Source: Kitasatospora sp. NBC_00458
Lineage (GTDB): Bacteria > Actinomycetota > Actinomycetes > Streptomycetales > Streptomycetaceae
Reading direction: 5' to 3'
Assembly (NCBI RefSeq): GCF_036013975.1
Contig: NZ_CP107904.1
Coordinates: forward strand, 4,985,001 to 5,049,000
DNA length: 64,000 bases
Position numbers and translations under genes: made by a program. The notes beneath the pieces were generated by a model that was given only the letters and a program-made list of their open reading frames with translations, did no database searches and was not told the DNA's origin. Shown in pieces: positions 45,536-53,376 of the stretch. How positions within the stretch are numbered: the first letter of the stretch is position 1; every line of letters starts with the position of its first letter.

Positions 45536-46608
45536 GCCCAGCCTCCCTGCTTGGTCCGGGTGCGGCGCAGCAGCCAGAAGAAGAACGGGCTGCCGATGAG
45601 TGCGGTGAGCACGCCGAGGGGGAGTTCGGCGGGTTCGGCCAGGGTGCGGGCGGCGAGGTCGGCGGCGACCAGGACGAGCGCGCCGCCGAGGGCGGAGGCG
45701 GGCAGCAGGAACCGGTGGCCCGGGCCGGCGATCATCCGCAGCAGGTGGGGGACGACCAGGCCGACGAAGCTGATGATGCCGCTGACGGCGACGGCGGCGG
45801 CGGTGAGCAGGGCGACCAGGGTGATCAGCACCAGGCGCATCCGTTCGACGTCCACGCCGAGGTGGCGGGCCGGCCGTTCGCCGAGCGCCAGCAGGTCCAG
45901 CGGCCGCGCGTAGCGCGGGGCGAGGGCGAGGCCGACGAGCGCGAACGGCAGGACGGCCAGCACCTTGCCCCAGGTGGCCTGGGAGAGCGAGCCGAGCTGC
46001 CAGAAGGTGACCTGGTTGATCGCGGCGGTGTCGGCGGTGAACAGGAAGAGGCCGATCAGCGCGCCGCAGAAGGCGTTCACCGCGACGCCGGTGAGGATCA
46101 GCGTGACCACTTCGGTGCGGCCGCCGGAGCGGGACATCGCGTACACCGCGAAGACCGTCAGCAGGCCGGTGGCGAAGGCGAAGGCGGTGATCGTCCAGTT
46201 GCCGAAGGCGTCCAGGCCGAGCACGATGCAGGCGACCGCGCCGACCGCGCCGCCGGACGAGACGCCGATCACGGCGGGTTCGGCGAGCGGGTTGCCGAAG
46301 ACGCCCTGCATCAGGGCGCCCGCGCAGCCGAGCGAGCCGCCGACCAGCAGGGCCAGCACCACCCGGGGGAGGCGGACGTTCCAGAGCACCGACTCGGGGA
46401 CGCGGTCGAGCGGGTGGCCGCCGAGGCCGAGCCGGTGGGCGAAGGAGGCGAGGATGTCGCCGAGCGGGATGCGGTAGGCGCCGATGCCGGCCGCGAGCAG
46501 GGCGCAGACCACCAGGGCGACGGCCAGTGCGGCGATGACCAGGGTGGTCCGGTTCCGGTTCCGGGGCCCGGTCAGCGGGACGGTCTTCTTGCGGACGGCG
46601 GTGGTCAC
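45532..46608 (-). CDS. hmuU: Haem ABC transporter permease HmuU (FecCD family)
   Basis: The membrane permease of the haem importer, 358 residues with about ten membrane helices in the FecCD/BtuC pattern. Conserved stretches are VRLPRVVLALLVGGSLGCAG, GVFGNPLAEPAVIGVSSGGA near residues 92-115, and the coupling helix region with GIISFVGLVVPHLLRMIAGP. GTG at 46608 overlaps the hmuT stop by four bases; hmuV overlaps its own stop similarly. The tight spacing shows one transcript hmuT-hmuU-hmuV under the iron box at 47712. The longer in-frame reading to 47664 is antisense shadow of hmuT. Confidence 0.95.
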   Translation of the reverse strand: MTTAVRKKTVPLTGPRNRNRTTLVIAALAVALVVCALLAAGIGAYRIPLGDILASFAHRLGLGGHPLDRVPESVLWNVRLPRVVLALLVGGSLGCAGALMQGVFGNPLAEPAVIGVSSGGAVGAVACIVLGLDAFGNWTITAFAFATGLLTVFAVYAMSRSGGRTEVVTLILTGVAVNAFCGALIGLFLFTADTAAINQVTFWQLGSLSQATWGKVLAVLPFALVGLALAPRYARPLDLLALGERPARHLGVDVERMRLVLITLVALLTAAAVAVSGIISFVGLVVPHLLRMIAGPGHRFLLPASALGGALVLVAADLAARTLAEPAELPLGVLTALIGSPFFFWLLRRTRTKQGGWA

Positions 46609-47636
46609 TTGGCGCCCGCCGGGTAGAGCTGTTCGGCGATCTCGCGGATGACCTGCGGGGTGCGCGGGCCGTAGCTGAGCAGCTGGCCGTCCTCGATCGA
46701 GACGACCCGGCGGTCCAGTCCGGCGGGGGTCTGGGCGACGCCGGGCAGCTTGAGCAGGCCGTCGACGCCGCCGACGGAGTCGAGCCCCTTGCTCATCACC
46801 AGGATCGCGTCGGGTGCGGCCTTGACCAGGGCCTCGCTGGTGAGCGGGGTGAAGTCGCCGGAGAGTCCGGCGGCGGTGCCGGCGTCCTCGCCGCCGACCG
46901 CCTCGATCAGGGAGCCCGCGCCGGAGGCCGGGCCGCCGAGCAGGAAGACCGAGGCGCTGCCGCGCAGGTAGAGGAAGGCGACCTTGGGATGGCGGTCGAC
47001 GGCGGGCAGGGCGGCCCTGGCCTCGGTGATCCGCTGCTCGGTGCGCTCCTTCAACTGCCGTCCGGCGTCGGGGATCCCGAGTGCGGCGGCGACGGTGTCG
47101 ATGCGGGGGCCGACGTCGGCGAGCTTCTTGGCGTCGTCCAGCACGATCAGCGGGACGCCGGCGGCGCGGATCTGGTCGATCGCCTCGGCGGGGCCGGTGG
47201 AGCGGTCGGCGAGGACGACGGTCGGGTGCATCGAGAGGACGCCCTCGGCCGAGACGTCGTGGGCCTGGGTGATCACCGGGAGGGCGGCGGCCTGCTGGAA
47301 GGTGGTGGAGACGTCGCGGGCGACCACCTTGGGGCCGAGGCCCAGGCTGAACACGATCTCGGCCAGGCTGCCGTTGAGCGGGATGATCCGGTCGCTGCTG
47401 GTGACGGTGACCTGTCGGCCGTCGGCCGAGGCGGCGGTGGCGGGGAGCCGGGGGGAGGGCTCGCCGGGCAGGGGTTCGACCGCGTCCGGGGCCTTCGAGA
47501 CGCCCGTCCCGGCGGTGGCCCCGGCGGAGCCGGCGGTCGGGCCGCAGGCGGTCAGGGCGAGCAGCAGGCCGAGGGCGAGCAGCAGGAGGGCGGGCCCGAG
47601 GGCCGCCCGGTTTCGGGTGGTACTGCCGCTCAACAT
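46605..47636 (-). CDS. hmuT: Haem-binding lipoprotein HmuT
   Basis: The haem-binding lipoprotein of the importer, 343 residues. The signal ends LALTACGP with lipid-modified Cys31. The mature protein has the periplasmic-binding-protein class III pattern: VTSSDRIIPLNGSLAEIVFSLGLG, PTVVLADRSTGP and the closing LLSYGPRTPQVIREIAEQLYP; HmuT proteins hold haem by His and Tyr from the two lobes. ATG at 47636 follows GCGAAGGGGCCC. Its promoter holds a strong DmdR/IdeR iron box (47712-47730), so iron starvation should switch on the operon. The box is shared with the divergent HtaA gene. Confidence 0.93.
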   Translation of the reverse strand: MLSGSTTRNRAALGPALLLLALGLLLALTACGPTAGSAGATAGTGVSKAPDAVEPLPGEPSPRLPATAASADGRQVTVTSSDRIIPLNGSLAEIVFSLGLGPKVVARDVSTTFQQAAALPVITQAHDVSAEGVLSMHPTVVLADRSTGPAEAIDQIRAAGVPLIVLDDAKKLADVGPRIDTVAAALGIPDAGRQLKERTEQRITEARAALPAVDRHPKVAFLYLRGSASVFLLGGPASGAGSLIEAVGGEDAGTAAGLSGDFTPLTSEALVKAAPDAILVMSKGLDSVGGVDGLLKLPGVAQTPAGLDRRVVSIEDGQLLSYGPRTPQVIREIAEQLYPAGAK

Positions 47637-47711
47637 GGGCCCCTTCGCTGGGAGTTGTCCCCACCGTTCGCCATGTGTGGGGGGCGGGCGGCGGGGCTCT
47701 TGACTCATATA

Positions 47712-47730
47712 TTAGGTTAGCCTTACCTCA
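47712..47730. promoter_or_regulatory. Iron box (DmdR/IdeR site), hmuT-htaA promoter
   Basis: TTAGGTTAGCCTTACCTCA matches the 19-base iron-box consensus TTAGGTTAGGCTAACCTAA at 16 positions. It lies between the divergent hmuT and htaA genes, 65-95 bases from each start. DmdR1 with Fe(II) should repress both directions. Confidence 0.9.
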
Positions 47731-47794
47731 ACTTCGCAAGGGGGTCGGTGGTGTACCGACTCCCCTTACCCCGTCGCGCCGAGGAGTGATCCGC

Positions 47795-49375
47795 GTGCCT
47801 CTGCCCAGCCGCCTACGCCGTCTGGTGGCCACCCTGGTGGCCGCCCTCGCGGCCCTGATGACGGTCGGGCTGATGCCCGGCCAGGCGGTGGCGGCGGAGG
47901 GGAAGGTCTCCGGGGGGCGGCTGGACTGGGGGATCAAGCAGTCCTTCCTGACCTACGTCACCGGGCCGATCGCCAAGGGGAGCTGGGCGCTGACCGGGGG
48001 AGCGGCCACCGTCTCCGGCAGCGGCTTCCGGTTCCACTCCGCCAACGGCACGTACGATCCGGCCACCGGCGCGCTGACCGCCGCGTTCTCCGGCGGGGTC
48101 CGGTTCACCGGCCACCAGGAGAACGGCGTCAACGCGCTCGACCTGAGCGTCGGGCGGCTCACCTTCCGCGCCGCCGCGGGCGGTGCCGCCGGGCTGTACG
48201 CGGACGTCAGCAGCAAGTCCAAGGAGACCGGCCAGGTCAGCAGCGCGAGCCAGGCCAAGCTGGCCGACCTCTCGCTGGCCGGCGTCGACCTGCGCGGCGC
48301 GGCCGGCACCCTGACGCTCAGCGGCGTCCCGGCCGTGCTGACCGACGCCGGGGCCAAGGCCTTCGGCAACTTCTACACCGCGGGGACGGCCCTCGACCCG
48401 GTCAACCTCTCGGTCAACCTCCCGGCGGCCCAGCCGGGTTCGGCGGCACCCTCGACGGCCCCGACGGCCGCCGCGCCGAGCCCGACCGGGACGCCCGAGC
48501 CGACCGCCGCCCCGACCGCGACGGCCGCGCCGACGGCCGCCGCGCCGACCGCCGAACCGACCGCCCCGGCCGCGGCCCCGGAGGCCGCCCGGACGGAGTT
48601 CGGTGACGGCGCGCTCGACTGGGGCGTCCGGCGGACCTTCCGCGACTACGTCACCGGTTCGATCGCCCAGGGCCGCTGGGAGCTCACCGGCGGCGCGGCG
48701 GACGGCGGCGCGTTCTTCCGCTGGACCCCGGCCAAGGGCGGCTACGACCCGGCGAGCGGCGCGCTGACCGCCGCCTTCACCGGCAGCGTCCGCTTCACCG
48801 GCATGAAGACCGGTGACGGCTACGGCCTGGACCTCACCCTGGCCAACCCCGGTGTGACGATCGCCGACGGTCAGGGCCGGCTGCTCGCCGACGTCTCCGG
48901 CCGGACGCCGGACGGTGCCGCCCAGCAGCTCACCGGCGTCGAGCTGGGCACCTTCGACCCGGCCGGGCTGAAGCCCGAGGGCGGCCTGCTCAAGGCCGTC
49001 GAACTCCCGCTGAAGCTGAGCGAGCCGGGTGCCAAGGCCTTCGGCGGCCTCTACCCGGCGGGCACCGCGATGGACCCGCTGAGCTTCGCCGTCGCGCTCG
49101 ACCCGGCCGCCGCGCTCCCGCCGCTGCCCGACATCGGCAGCGCCCCGGTCGCCGCGCCGACCCCGTCCGCGACCCCTCCGGCCACCGCCTCGCCCTCCGC
49201 CGCACCCGCCGCGTCCTCCGACGAGGGCGGTTCGGGCGGCGTGCCGACGGCGGCCGTGGTGGCCGGCGGCGTGCTGGCGGCGGCGCTCGTCGCGGCCGGT
49301 CTCGTGTACACCCTCCGCCGGCGCCGTGCCGAGCCGGCGGACCCCCGGGCCGGCGAGCCGGCCGACGCGGCCTGA
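47795..49375 (+). CDS. Surface haem-binding protein with two HtaA domains (C-terminal TM)
   Basis: A 526-residue secreted protein related to HtaA of Corynebacterium. The signal ends near AVAA-EGK (34). Two HtaA domains follow: the first about residues 38-205 (GGRLDWGIKQSFLTYVTGPI, then GVRFTGH), the second about 273-435 (DGALDWGVRRTFRDYVTGSI, GSVRFTGM). Each begins with the conserved LDWGx(K/R)xSFxxYVxG pattern of haem-binding domains. Between them lies a Pro/Ala/Thr linker. A C-terminal membrane helix with a basic tail (TAAVVAGGVLAAALVAAGLV then RRRRAEP) anchors it. GTG at 47795 has GAGGAGTGATCC upstream. It likely takes haem from the surroundings for HmuT. Confidence 0.92.
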   Translation: MPLPSRLRRLVATLVAALAALMTVGLMPGQAVAAEGKVSGGRLDWGIKQSFLTYVTGPIAKGSWALTGGAATVSGSGFRFHSANGTYDPATGALTAAFSGGVRFTGHQENGVNALDLSVGRLTFRAAAGGAAGLYADVSSKSKETGQVSSASQAKLADLSLAGVDLRGAAGTLTLSGVPAVLTDAGAKAFGNFYTAGTALDPVNLSVNLPAAQPGSAAPSTAPTAAAPSPTGTPEPTAAPTATAAPTAAAPTAEPTAPAAAPEAARTEFGDGALDWGVRRTFRDYVTGSIAQGRWELTGGAADGGAFFRWTPAKGGYDPASGALTAAFTGSVRFTGMKTGDGYGLDLTLANPGVTIADGQGRLLADVSGRTPDGAAQQLTGVELGTFDPAGLKPEGGLLKAVELPLKLSEPGAKAFGGLYPAGTAMDPLSFAVALDPAAALPPLPDIGSAPVAAPTPSATPPATASPSAAPAASSDEGGSGGVPTAAVVAGGVLAAALVAAGLVYTLRRRRAEPADPRAGEPADAA

Positions 49376-49418
49376 CGGCCGCCCCACCCTTCCCCCGCCT
49401 CACCGAACGGAGTCCCCC

Positions 49419-51152
49419 ATGTCCCGCAGCACCGCCCTGCCCCCGGCCGGCCGCCGCAACCGCACCCGGATGGCCGCCCTGGCCGCCGTCACCGCCGGTC
49501 TCGCCCTGGCCGCCGCCGGTGCTCCCGCCCTGGCCTTCGGCGCCGGTGCGCCGGGCACCGTCACCTACGACACCGGTTCGCTGGACTGGGGCGTGAAGGC
49601 CAGCTTCCGCAGCTACGTGACCGGGCCGATAGGCCAGGGCGCGATCGAGCTGAGCGGCGGCGCCACCACCAACGCCGACGGCAGCTTCCACTTCGGCCTG
49701 GCGAGCGCCACCTACGACATGGGCACGCACGAGCTCAAGGCCGGCTTCAACGGCGGCGTCCGGTTCACCGCCCACCACGGCGCGCTGGACCTGACGTTCA
49801 CCGACCTGAAGATCGTCACCGCGGGGACGACCGGCCGGATCACCGCCGACACCAGCGGTACGGAGACGATCGGCTCCCCCGAGGTGACGAAGCGCGACGA
49901 CGTCCCGCTGGCGACCTTCACCGTCGGCCGGGACACCACGACCGGTGTCCCGACGGAGGCCAAGCTCACCGAGGAGGGCGCCAAGATCCTGGGGAGCTAC
50001 CCGGCCGGGACGGTGATGGACCCGCTGGCGCTGGTGCTCAAGCAGAGCCCGGCGACGCCGTCCCCGACCGCCACCCCGACCGCGACCGCCACCCCGACCG
50101 CGACGGCCTCGCCCACCGCGACCGGCTCCCCCTCGGCGACGCAGTCCCCGACCGCCACCCAGTCGCCCACCGCGACGGGTTCGCCCTCGGCCACCCAGTC
50201 CCCGACCGCGACCCAGTCGCCGAGCGCCTCCGGCTCGCCGTCCGCGACCGGCGGCCCGTCCGCGAGCGGCTCGCCGTCCGCGACCGGGACCCCGTCCGCG
50301 ACCACCACGGCCACCACCCCGCCGGCCGTCCCCGGTGAGCTCGCCGTCGTCAACGGCACCCTGGACTGGAAGGTCAAGGAGAGCTTCCGCAAGTACCTGC
50401 AGAGCCCGGTGGCCAACGGCAAGGTCGAGTTCGGCGGCGGCGCGGCCGACTACCGCTTCGGCAACGCGACCGGCAGCTACAACACCCGGACCCACGCCCT
50501 GTCCGCGGGCTTCGCCGGCTCGGTCCGCTTCCTCGGCCACCCCGCGGGCGGCGGCTACCAGCTGGACACCACCTTCTCGAAGCTCGGGCTGAGCATCGAC
50601 AAGGACGGCGCGTTCCTGACCGCCGACGTCAACGCCAAGTCCCTGGACGGCAAGACGACCGCGCTGTCCGGTGCCCGGATCGCCAAGCTCGACCTGTCGA
50701 AGGCCGACCTGACCCCGGTCAACGGCGTCGTGACGCTCTCCGGCGTCCCGGCCGTGCTGACCGCCGAGGGCGTCCCGGCCTTCGCCAACTACCCGGCGGG
50801 CGAGGTCCTCGACCCGGTCACCGTCTCGCTGGCCTTCGACAAGAACGCCCAGCTGCCGAGCGGCGGTTCGGCCGGTGGCACGGGCACGACCACCGGCGGC
50901 GCGGCCGGTGGCGCCGGTACCGGTGGCGGGACCGGCACGGGCACCGGTTCGGGCACGGGCGGCACGGTGGGCGGTGCGTCCCTCACCACCACCGGCAGCG
51001 GCACCTCGTCGCTCGGTGGTGGCGGCGTGCTGGCCTCGACCGGTTCCGACACCCCGGTGGTCCCGCTGGTGGCGACCGCCGCCGGCCTGCTGCTCATGGG
51101 TGGCGGAGCCACCGCCCTGGCCCGCCGCCGCCGCGCGTCCCTCAGCGCCTGA
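49419..51152 (+). CDS. Wall-anchored haem-binding protein, two HtaA domains and LAXTG motif
   Basis: A 577-residue protein with signal peptide (cleavage near ALA-FG, residue 39) and two HtaA domains: about 48-210 (TGSLDWGVKASFRSYVTGPI) and about 306-470 (NGTLDWKVKESFRKYLQSPV). They are separated by about 90 residues of SPTAT-type repeats. After a Gly/Thr-rich stretch the C terminus has LASTG at 538-542, a hydrophobic helix and Arg-rich tail, the pattern for class E sortases (LAXTG). So it is covalently attached to peptidoglycan, unlike its neighbour with a plain TM anchor. ATG at 49419 follows ACGGAGTCCCCC. It is 43 bases after the first HtaA gene and probably in the same iron-controlled transcript. 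Confidence 0.92.
   Translation: MSRSTALPPAGRRNRTRMAALAAVTAGLALAAAGAPALAFGAGAPGTVTYDTGSLDWGVKASFRSYVTGPIGQGAIELSGGATTNADGSFHFGLASATYDMGTHELKAGFNGGVRFTAHHGALDLTFTDLKIVTAGTTGRITADTSGTETIGSPEVTKRDDVPLATFTVGRDTTTGVPTEAKLTEEGAKILGSYPAGTVMDPLALVLKQSPATPSPTATPTATATPTATASPTATGSPSATQSPTATQSPTATGSPSATQSPTATQSPSASGSPSATGGPSASGSPSATGTPSATTTATTPPAVPGELAVVNGTLDWKVKESFRKYLQSPVANGKVEFGGGAADYRFGNATGSYNTRTHALSAGFAGSVRFLGHPAGGGYQLDTTFSKLGLSIDKDGAFLTADVNAKSLDGKTTALSGARIAKLDLSKADLTPVNGVVTLSGVPAVLTAEGVPAFANYPAGEVLDPVTVSLAFDKNAQLPSGGSAGGTGTTTGGAAGGAGTGGGTGTGTGSGTGGTVGGASLTTTGSGTSSLGGGGVLASTGSDTPVVPLVATAAGLLLMGGGATALARRRRASLSA
50056..50320. repeat. Low-complexity Pro/Ser/Thr/Ala coding repeats
   Basis: The linker of the LAXTG protein is coded by repeats of short units such as TCCCCGACCGCC and GCGACCCAGTCGCCC, giving SPTATQSPTATGSPSATQ-like peptide. 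Repeat number may vary between strains. Similar (ACCGCCCC-type) repeats code for the linker of the preceding HtaA gene. Confidence 0.75.
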
Positions 51153-51170
51153 TATTCGGTGAGTAGGTGC

Positions 51171-51207
51171 CTGTGGCCCCTCGCTCGATCCGAGCGGGGG
51201 GCCACAG
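51171..51207 (+). terminator. Terminator after htaA operon
   Basis: CTGTGGCCCCTCGCTCG (51171-51187) pairs with 51191-51207 around a 3-base loop, with a single G-T pair in a 17-bp stem. Confidence 0.85.
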
Positions 51208-51236
51208 CGCCTTGCGGGAGTCGGCTGTGCATGGTG

Positions 51237-51482
51237 GTCGAGTTCGCCGCTCCTGACGGTGCTGAGGAGGCCGGCGAAGGCGGCTGGGTCGGTGTGGAGG
51301 ATGACGTCGCCGTCGTCGGACTCTCGGCGTTCGACCGGACCAGCCCCGATGCGGACCTCGACACAGTCGGAATCGTCGCCTCCGAAGCCGGCTCCACGCC
51401 CCCACGGACGGCACCCCCGACAAAGCTCGATGAACGCCTCGGAGCAGGAAGTCGGCCGGTCCGACTGCCTGCTCCGTCGCAT
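51237..51482 (-). pseudogene. DUF397-domain gene remnant
   Basis: On the minus strand DDSDCVEVRIGAGPVERRES then DDGDVILHTDPAAFAGLLST and VRSGELD match the DUF397 domain, small partners of XRE regulators and anti-sigma-like factors common in Streptomyces. The frame lacks a stop after the domain and runs on antisense to the LAXTG gene. The usual W-x-K-S-S start is absent; a tryptophan in another frame (GAWSRL) at the right distance suggests a frameshift. No XRE partner is adjacent. I read it as a decayed gene. A 26-bp segment of its upstream end (51432-51457) recurs inverted at 53346. Confidence 0.7.
51432..51457 (+). repeat. 26-bp inverted repeat, left copy
   Basis: The 26 bases at 51432-51457 (beginning GAACGCCTCGGAGC) are perfectly complementary to 53346-53371, so the two copies face each other across 1.9 kb. 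Inside the left copy a short hairpin with 51458-51475 is possible. The copy lies in the 5' part of the DUF397 remnant. Confidence 0.9.
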
Positions 51483-51674
51483 TTGTGCAGATCGTGTGAC
51501 GCTGTTTCACATCCGTGACGGTTGGCGCACAGATTAGCGAAGCTCGACTGACAGGCTTCTCTCATCGCACAGAGCAGCGGGGGGCCGAACAGGCGGACGA
51601 CAGTCCGCCGGGGGTGGCGGACGCGGCTCTGGTGCCGCACCGGACCATCACATCGTTCCTGGGGGTATCCAGTC

Positions 51675-52613
51675 ATGAGCAAGGCCCTTTCGTTCCGCAA
51701 GTCCTCGTCCCGCGCCGCGAAGTTCGCCGCCGTCGCCGCCCTGACGCTCGGCCTCGTGGCCACCGTCAGCCCGGCTGCCCAGGCGGCCTCGCGCGGTGCC
51801 GCGGGTTCGAAGGGGCTGAAGCACAACGTGCTGACCGTCAGCAACGGCACGCGGTACGTGCAGATCGACGGCAAGACGGTCGACTTCCGCACCGTCGTGC
51901 GGGACCTCGCCTGGTCCCCGGACGGCAACAAGGCCGTCTTCATCGACGGTGCGAGCAACCTCGTCGTCTCCGACGCGGACGGCGGCAACCGGGTCACCGT
52001 GGCCAAGAACCCCGGTGGACAGAACTGGAACCACCCCACCTGGCAGTCGGTCCCGGCCGTCCCGGAGGCGGGGGCGCCCGCCAGGAACAACATCGTCTTC
52101 GTCGCCAGGACGAACGGTGTCTCCCGACTGAAGACCGTTCCCGCCTCGGCCGTCCAGGGCCAGCCGGCCGATCTGAGTGTCTGGGGCGGCCCCGACGGCG
52201 GGCTCCTGCCGCAGACCGGCAACATCTGGCCGAACGCGGGCGGCAGGACCGGCACCACCGTTTTCGCCAACGTCGACAACGGCACCGTCTACATCCGCGA
52301 CGAGGTCCTGCGTTCGCAGACCGACGAGCTGGCCAAGGGCTCCCAGCCCGCGCTCTCGCCCGACGGCGAGGACGTCGTCTTCGTCCGCTCGGTGAAGGGG
52401 CACGACCACCTCTTCGTGAAGGGCCAGGGCGACAAGGCCCCCAAGGACCTCACCCCCAACGCCACCACCGACTACACCCAGCCGACCTTCTCGCCGGACG
52501 GCCGGACCATCGCCGCCCGGACGCCCAAGGGCATTGTCACCCTCCCGGTCAGCGGCGCCACCAAGCCCGTCGTGGTCACCAGCCGGGTCGGCCTGCCGGC
52601 CTACCGCGGCTGA
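51675..52613 (+). CDS. Secreted beta-propeller (WD40/TolB-like) protein
   Basis: A 312-residue secreted protein. The signal ends near AQA-ASR (residue 37), with a basic start. The mature part has repeated propeller strand patterns: VRDLAWSPDGNKAVFIDGAS near 75-94, PALSPDGEDVVFVRS near 230-244, and TFSPDGRTIAARTP near 272-285, with the WSPDG/FSPDG signature of PD40/TolB-type blades. About five or six blades are visible. It has no catalytic motif and its role is unknown. ATG at 51675 is preceded by GGGGGTATCCAGTC. It is bounded by a decayed gene on the left and a convergent gene on the right, within the 26-bp inverted repeats. Confidence 0.82.
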   Translation: MSKALSFRKSSSRAAKFAAVAALTLGLVATVSPAAQAASRGAAGSKGLKHNVLTVSNGTRYVQIDGKTVDFRTVVRDLAWSPDGNKAVFIDGASNLVVSDADGGNRVTVAKNPGGQNWNHPTWQSVPAVPEAGAPARNNIVFVARTNGVSRLKTVPASAVQGQPADLSVWGGPDGGLLPQTGNIWPNAGGRTGTTVFANVDNGTVYIRDEVLRSQTDELAKGSQPALSPDGEDVVFVRSVKGHDHLFVKGQGDKAPKDLTPNATTDYTQPTFSPDGRTIAARTPKGIVTLPVSGATKPVVVTSRVGLPAYRG

Positions 52614-52633
52614 CACCGGCGAGCATGAGGACC

Positions 52634-52677
52634 GTTGGACCGCCCGGCCGGGTCAGTAACCGGCTCGGCGGTCCAAC
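52634..52677. terminator. Bidirectional terminator with stop codon in loop
   Basis: GTTGGACCGCC (52634-52644) pairs perfectly with 52667-52677. The TGA stop of the minus-strand gene (52653-52655) lies in the 22-base loop, so the hairpin serves both convergent genes. Confidence 0.75.
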
Positions 52678-53240
52678 TCCGTTTTCAGGTCGGCGAGATG
52701 CTCGTCCGCATTGTCATGGGGCAGGAACTCCACCACGTCGAGGAAGCGGAACAGCACCCGGGTCTCGGTGATCCCGTACTCGTAGTCGGCGAAGCCCACC
52801 ACGGCGCCCGTCGTGCCCCGCACCGAGCCCCGGACGACATGTCCGGTCATCTCGTCGGGCTGCTCGGCCGACTGCCTGCGCCGCGCGTTGGGCCGGGCCA
52901 GGTACGGGCAGACCATCGAGGCGTAGAGCATGCACGCGCGGTGGCCCGGGCCCTCCAGGGTCGGGGCGAGATTGCGGTAGGGCCGCCCGGCCGCCAGGGC
53001 CTCGGCGATCGCGGCGCTCTCCGTCTCACCGACCACCCGCCACACCGGCCCCCGGGGCATCAGCAGGTTGCAGACCGAACAGAGCCGCTCCCGCGCGCAG
53101 TCGGCGCTGCGGCCGTAGTCCGTCAGCGCGAACTGGGGTTGGTCGCCCTCCCACGGCGTGATGGCCGGAACGGGGTAGCCACGCACGTCGCGGGGGCGGG
53201 CATCGACGGAGGGCGGTATCGGGACAGTATCGAAGCGCAC
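52653..53240 (-). CDS. Conserved protein of unknown function (195 aa, CxxC)
   Basis: A 195-residue soluble protein I recognise only as a Streptomyces hypothetical. It has two CxxC-type or Cys-rich segments (CARERLCSVC near residues 48-57, then HRACMLYASMVCPYL about 101-115) that could hold zinc. The C-terminal third is acidic and ends EFLPHDNADEHLADLKTELD. No enzyme motif is visible. GTG at 53240 follows TAGGGATGGGGT. It lies between two terminators and inside the 26-bp inverted repeats. Alternative starts downstream cannot be excluded. Confidence 0.75.
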   Translation of the reverse strand: MRFDTVPIPPSVDARPRDVRGYPVPAITPWEGDQPQFALTDYGRSADCARERLCSVCNLLMPRGPVWRVVGETESAAIAEALAAGRPYRNLAPTLEGPGHRACMLYASMVCPYLARPNARRRQSAEQPDEMTGHVVRGSVRGTTGAVVGFADYEYGITETRVLFRFLDVVEFLPHDNADEHLADLKTELDRRAGY

Positions 53241-53268
53241 ACCCCATCCCTACCAGGAACCGTCCCCG

Positions 53269-53318
53269 CCGTACACCGTCGGGGCCCCGGACCTGCCCGG
53301 GGCCCCGACGGTGTACGG
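53269..53318 (-). terminator. Haem oxygenase terminator
   Basis: A 22-bp perfect stem (53269-53290 with 53297-53318) around a 6-base loop lies 59 bases past the haem oxygenase stop codon. It is the strongest hairpin of the window apart from the rRNA terminator. Confidence 0.85.
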
Positions 53319-53345
53319 CCGCGCCGCGGGGCGGGAATTCGGCCG

Positions 53346-53371
53346 GGCCGACTTCCTGCTCCGAGGCGTTC
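53346..53371 (-). repeat. 26-bp inverted repeat, right copy
   Basis: This is the exact reverse complement of 51432-51457, beginning GGCCGACTTCCTGC. It lies between the haem oxygenase stop codon and its terminator. The match ends sharply on both sides. Confidence 0.9.
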
Positions 53372-53376
53372 GGTAC

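Larger units (their letters stand above)
51153..51674. other. Spacer holding terminator and DUF397 remnant
   Basis: This 522-base stretch after the LAXTG gene carries a strong terminator (51171-51207), a broken minus-strand DUF397 reading frame, one copy of a 26-bp inverted repeat (51432-51457), an internal imperfect hairpin (51441-51475), and the promoter region of the beta-propeller gene at 51675. Confidence 0.7.

Noticed and set aside
50056-50320. Repeats in the HtaA linker as a CRISPR array
   Set aside because: Units are short, in frame and code for SPTAT peptide; there are no spacers or cas genes.
51159-51518. 119-codon plus-strand ORF after the LAXTG gene
   Set aside because: It runs through the terminator hairpin and is antisense to the more convincing DUF397 remnant.
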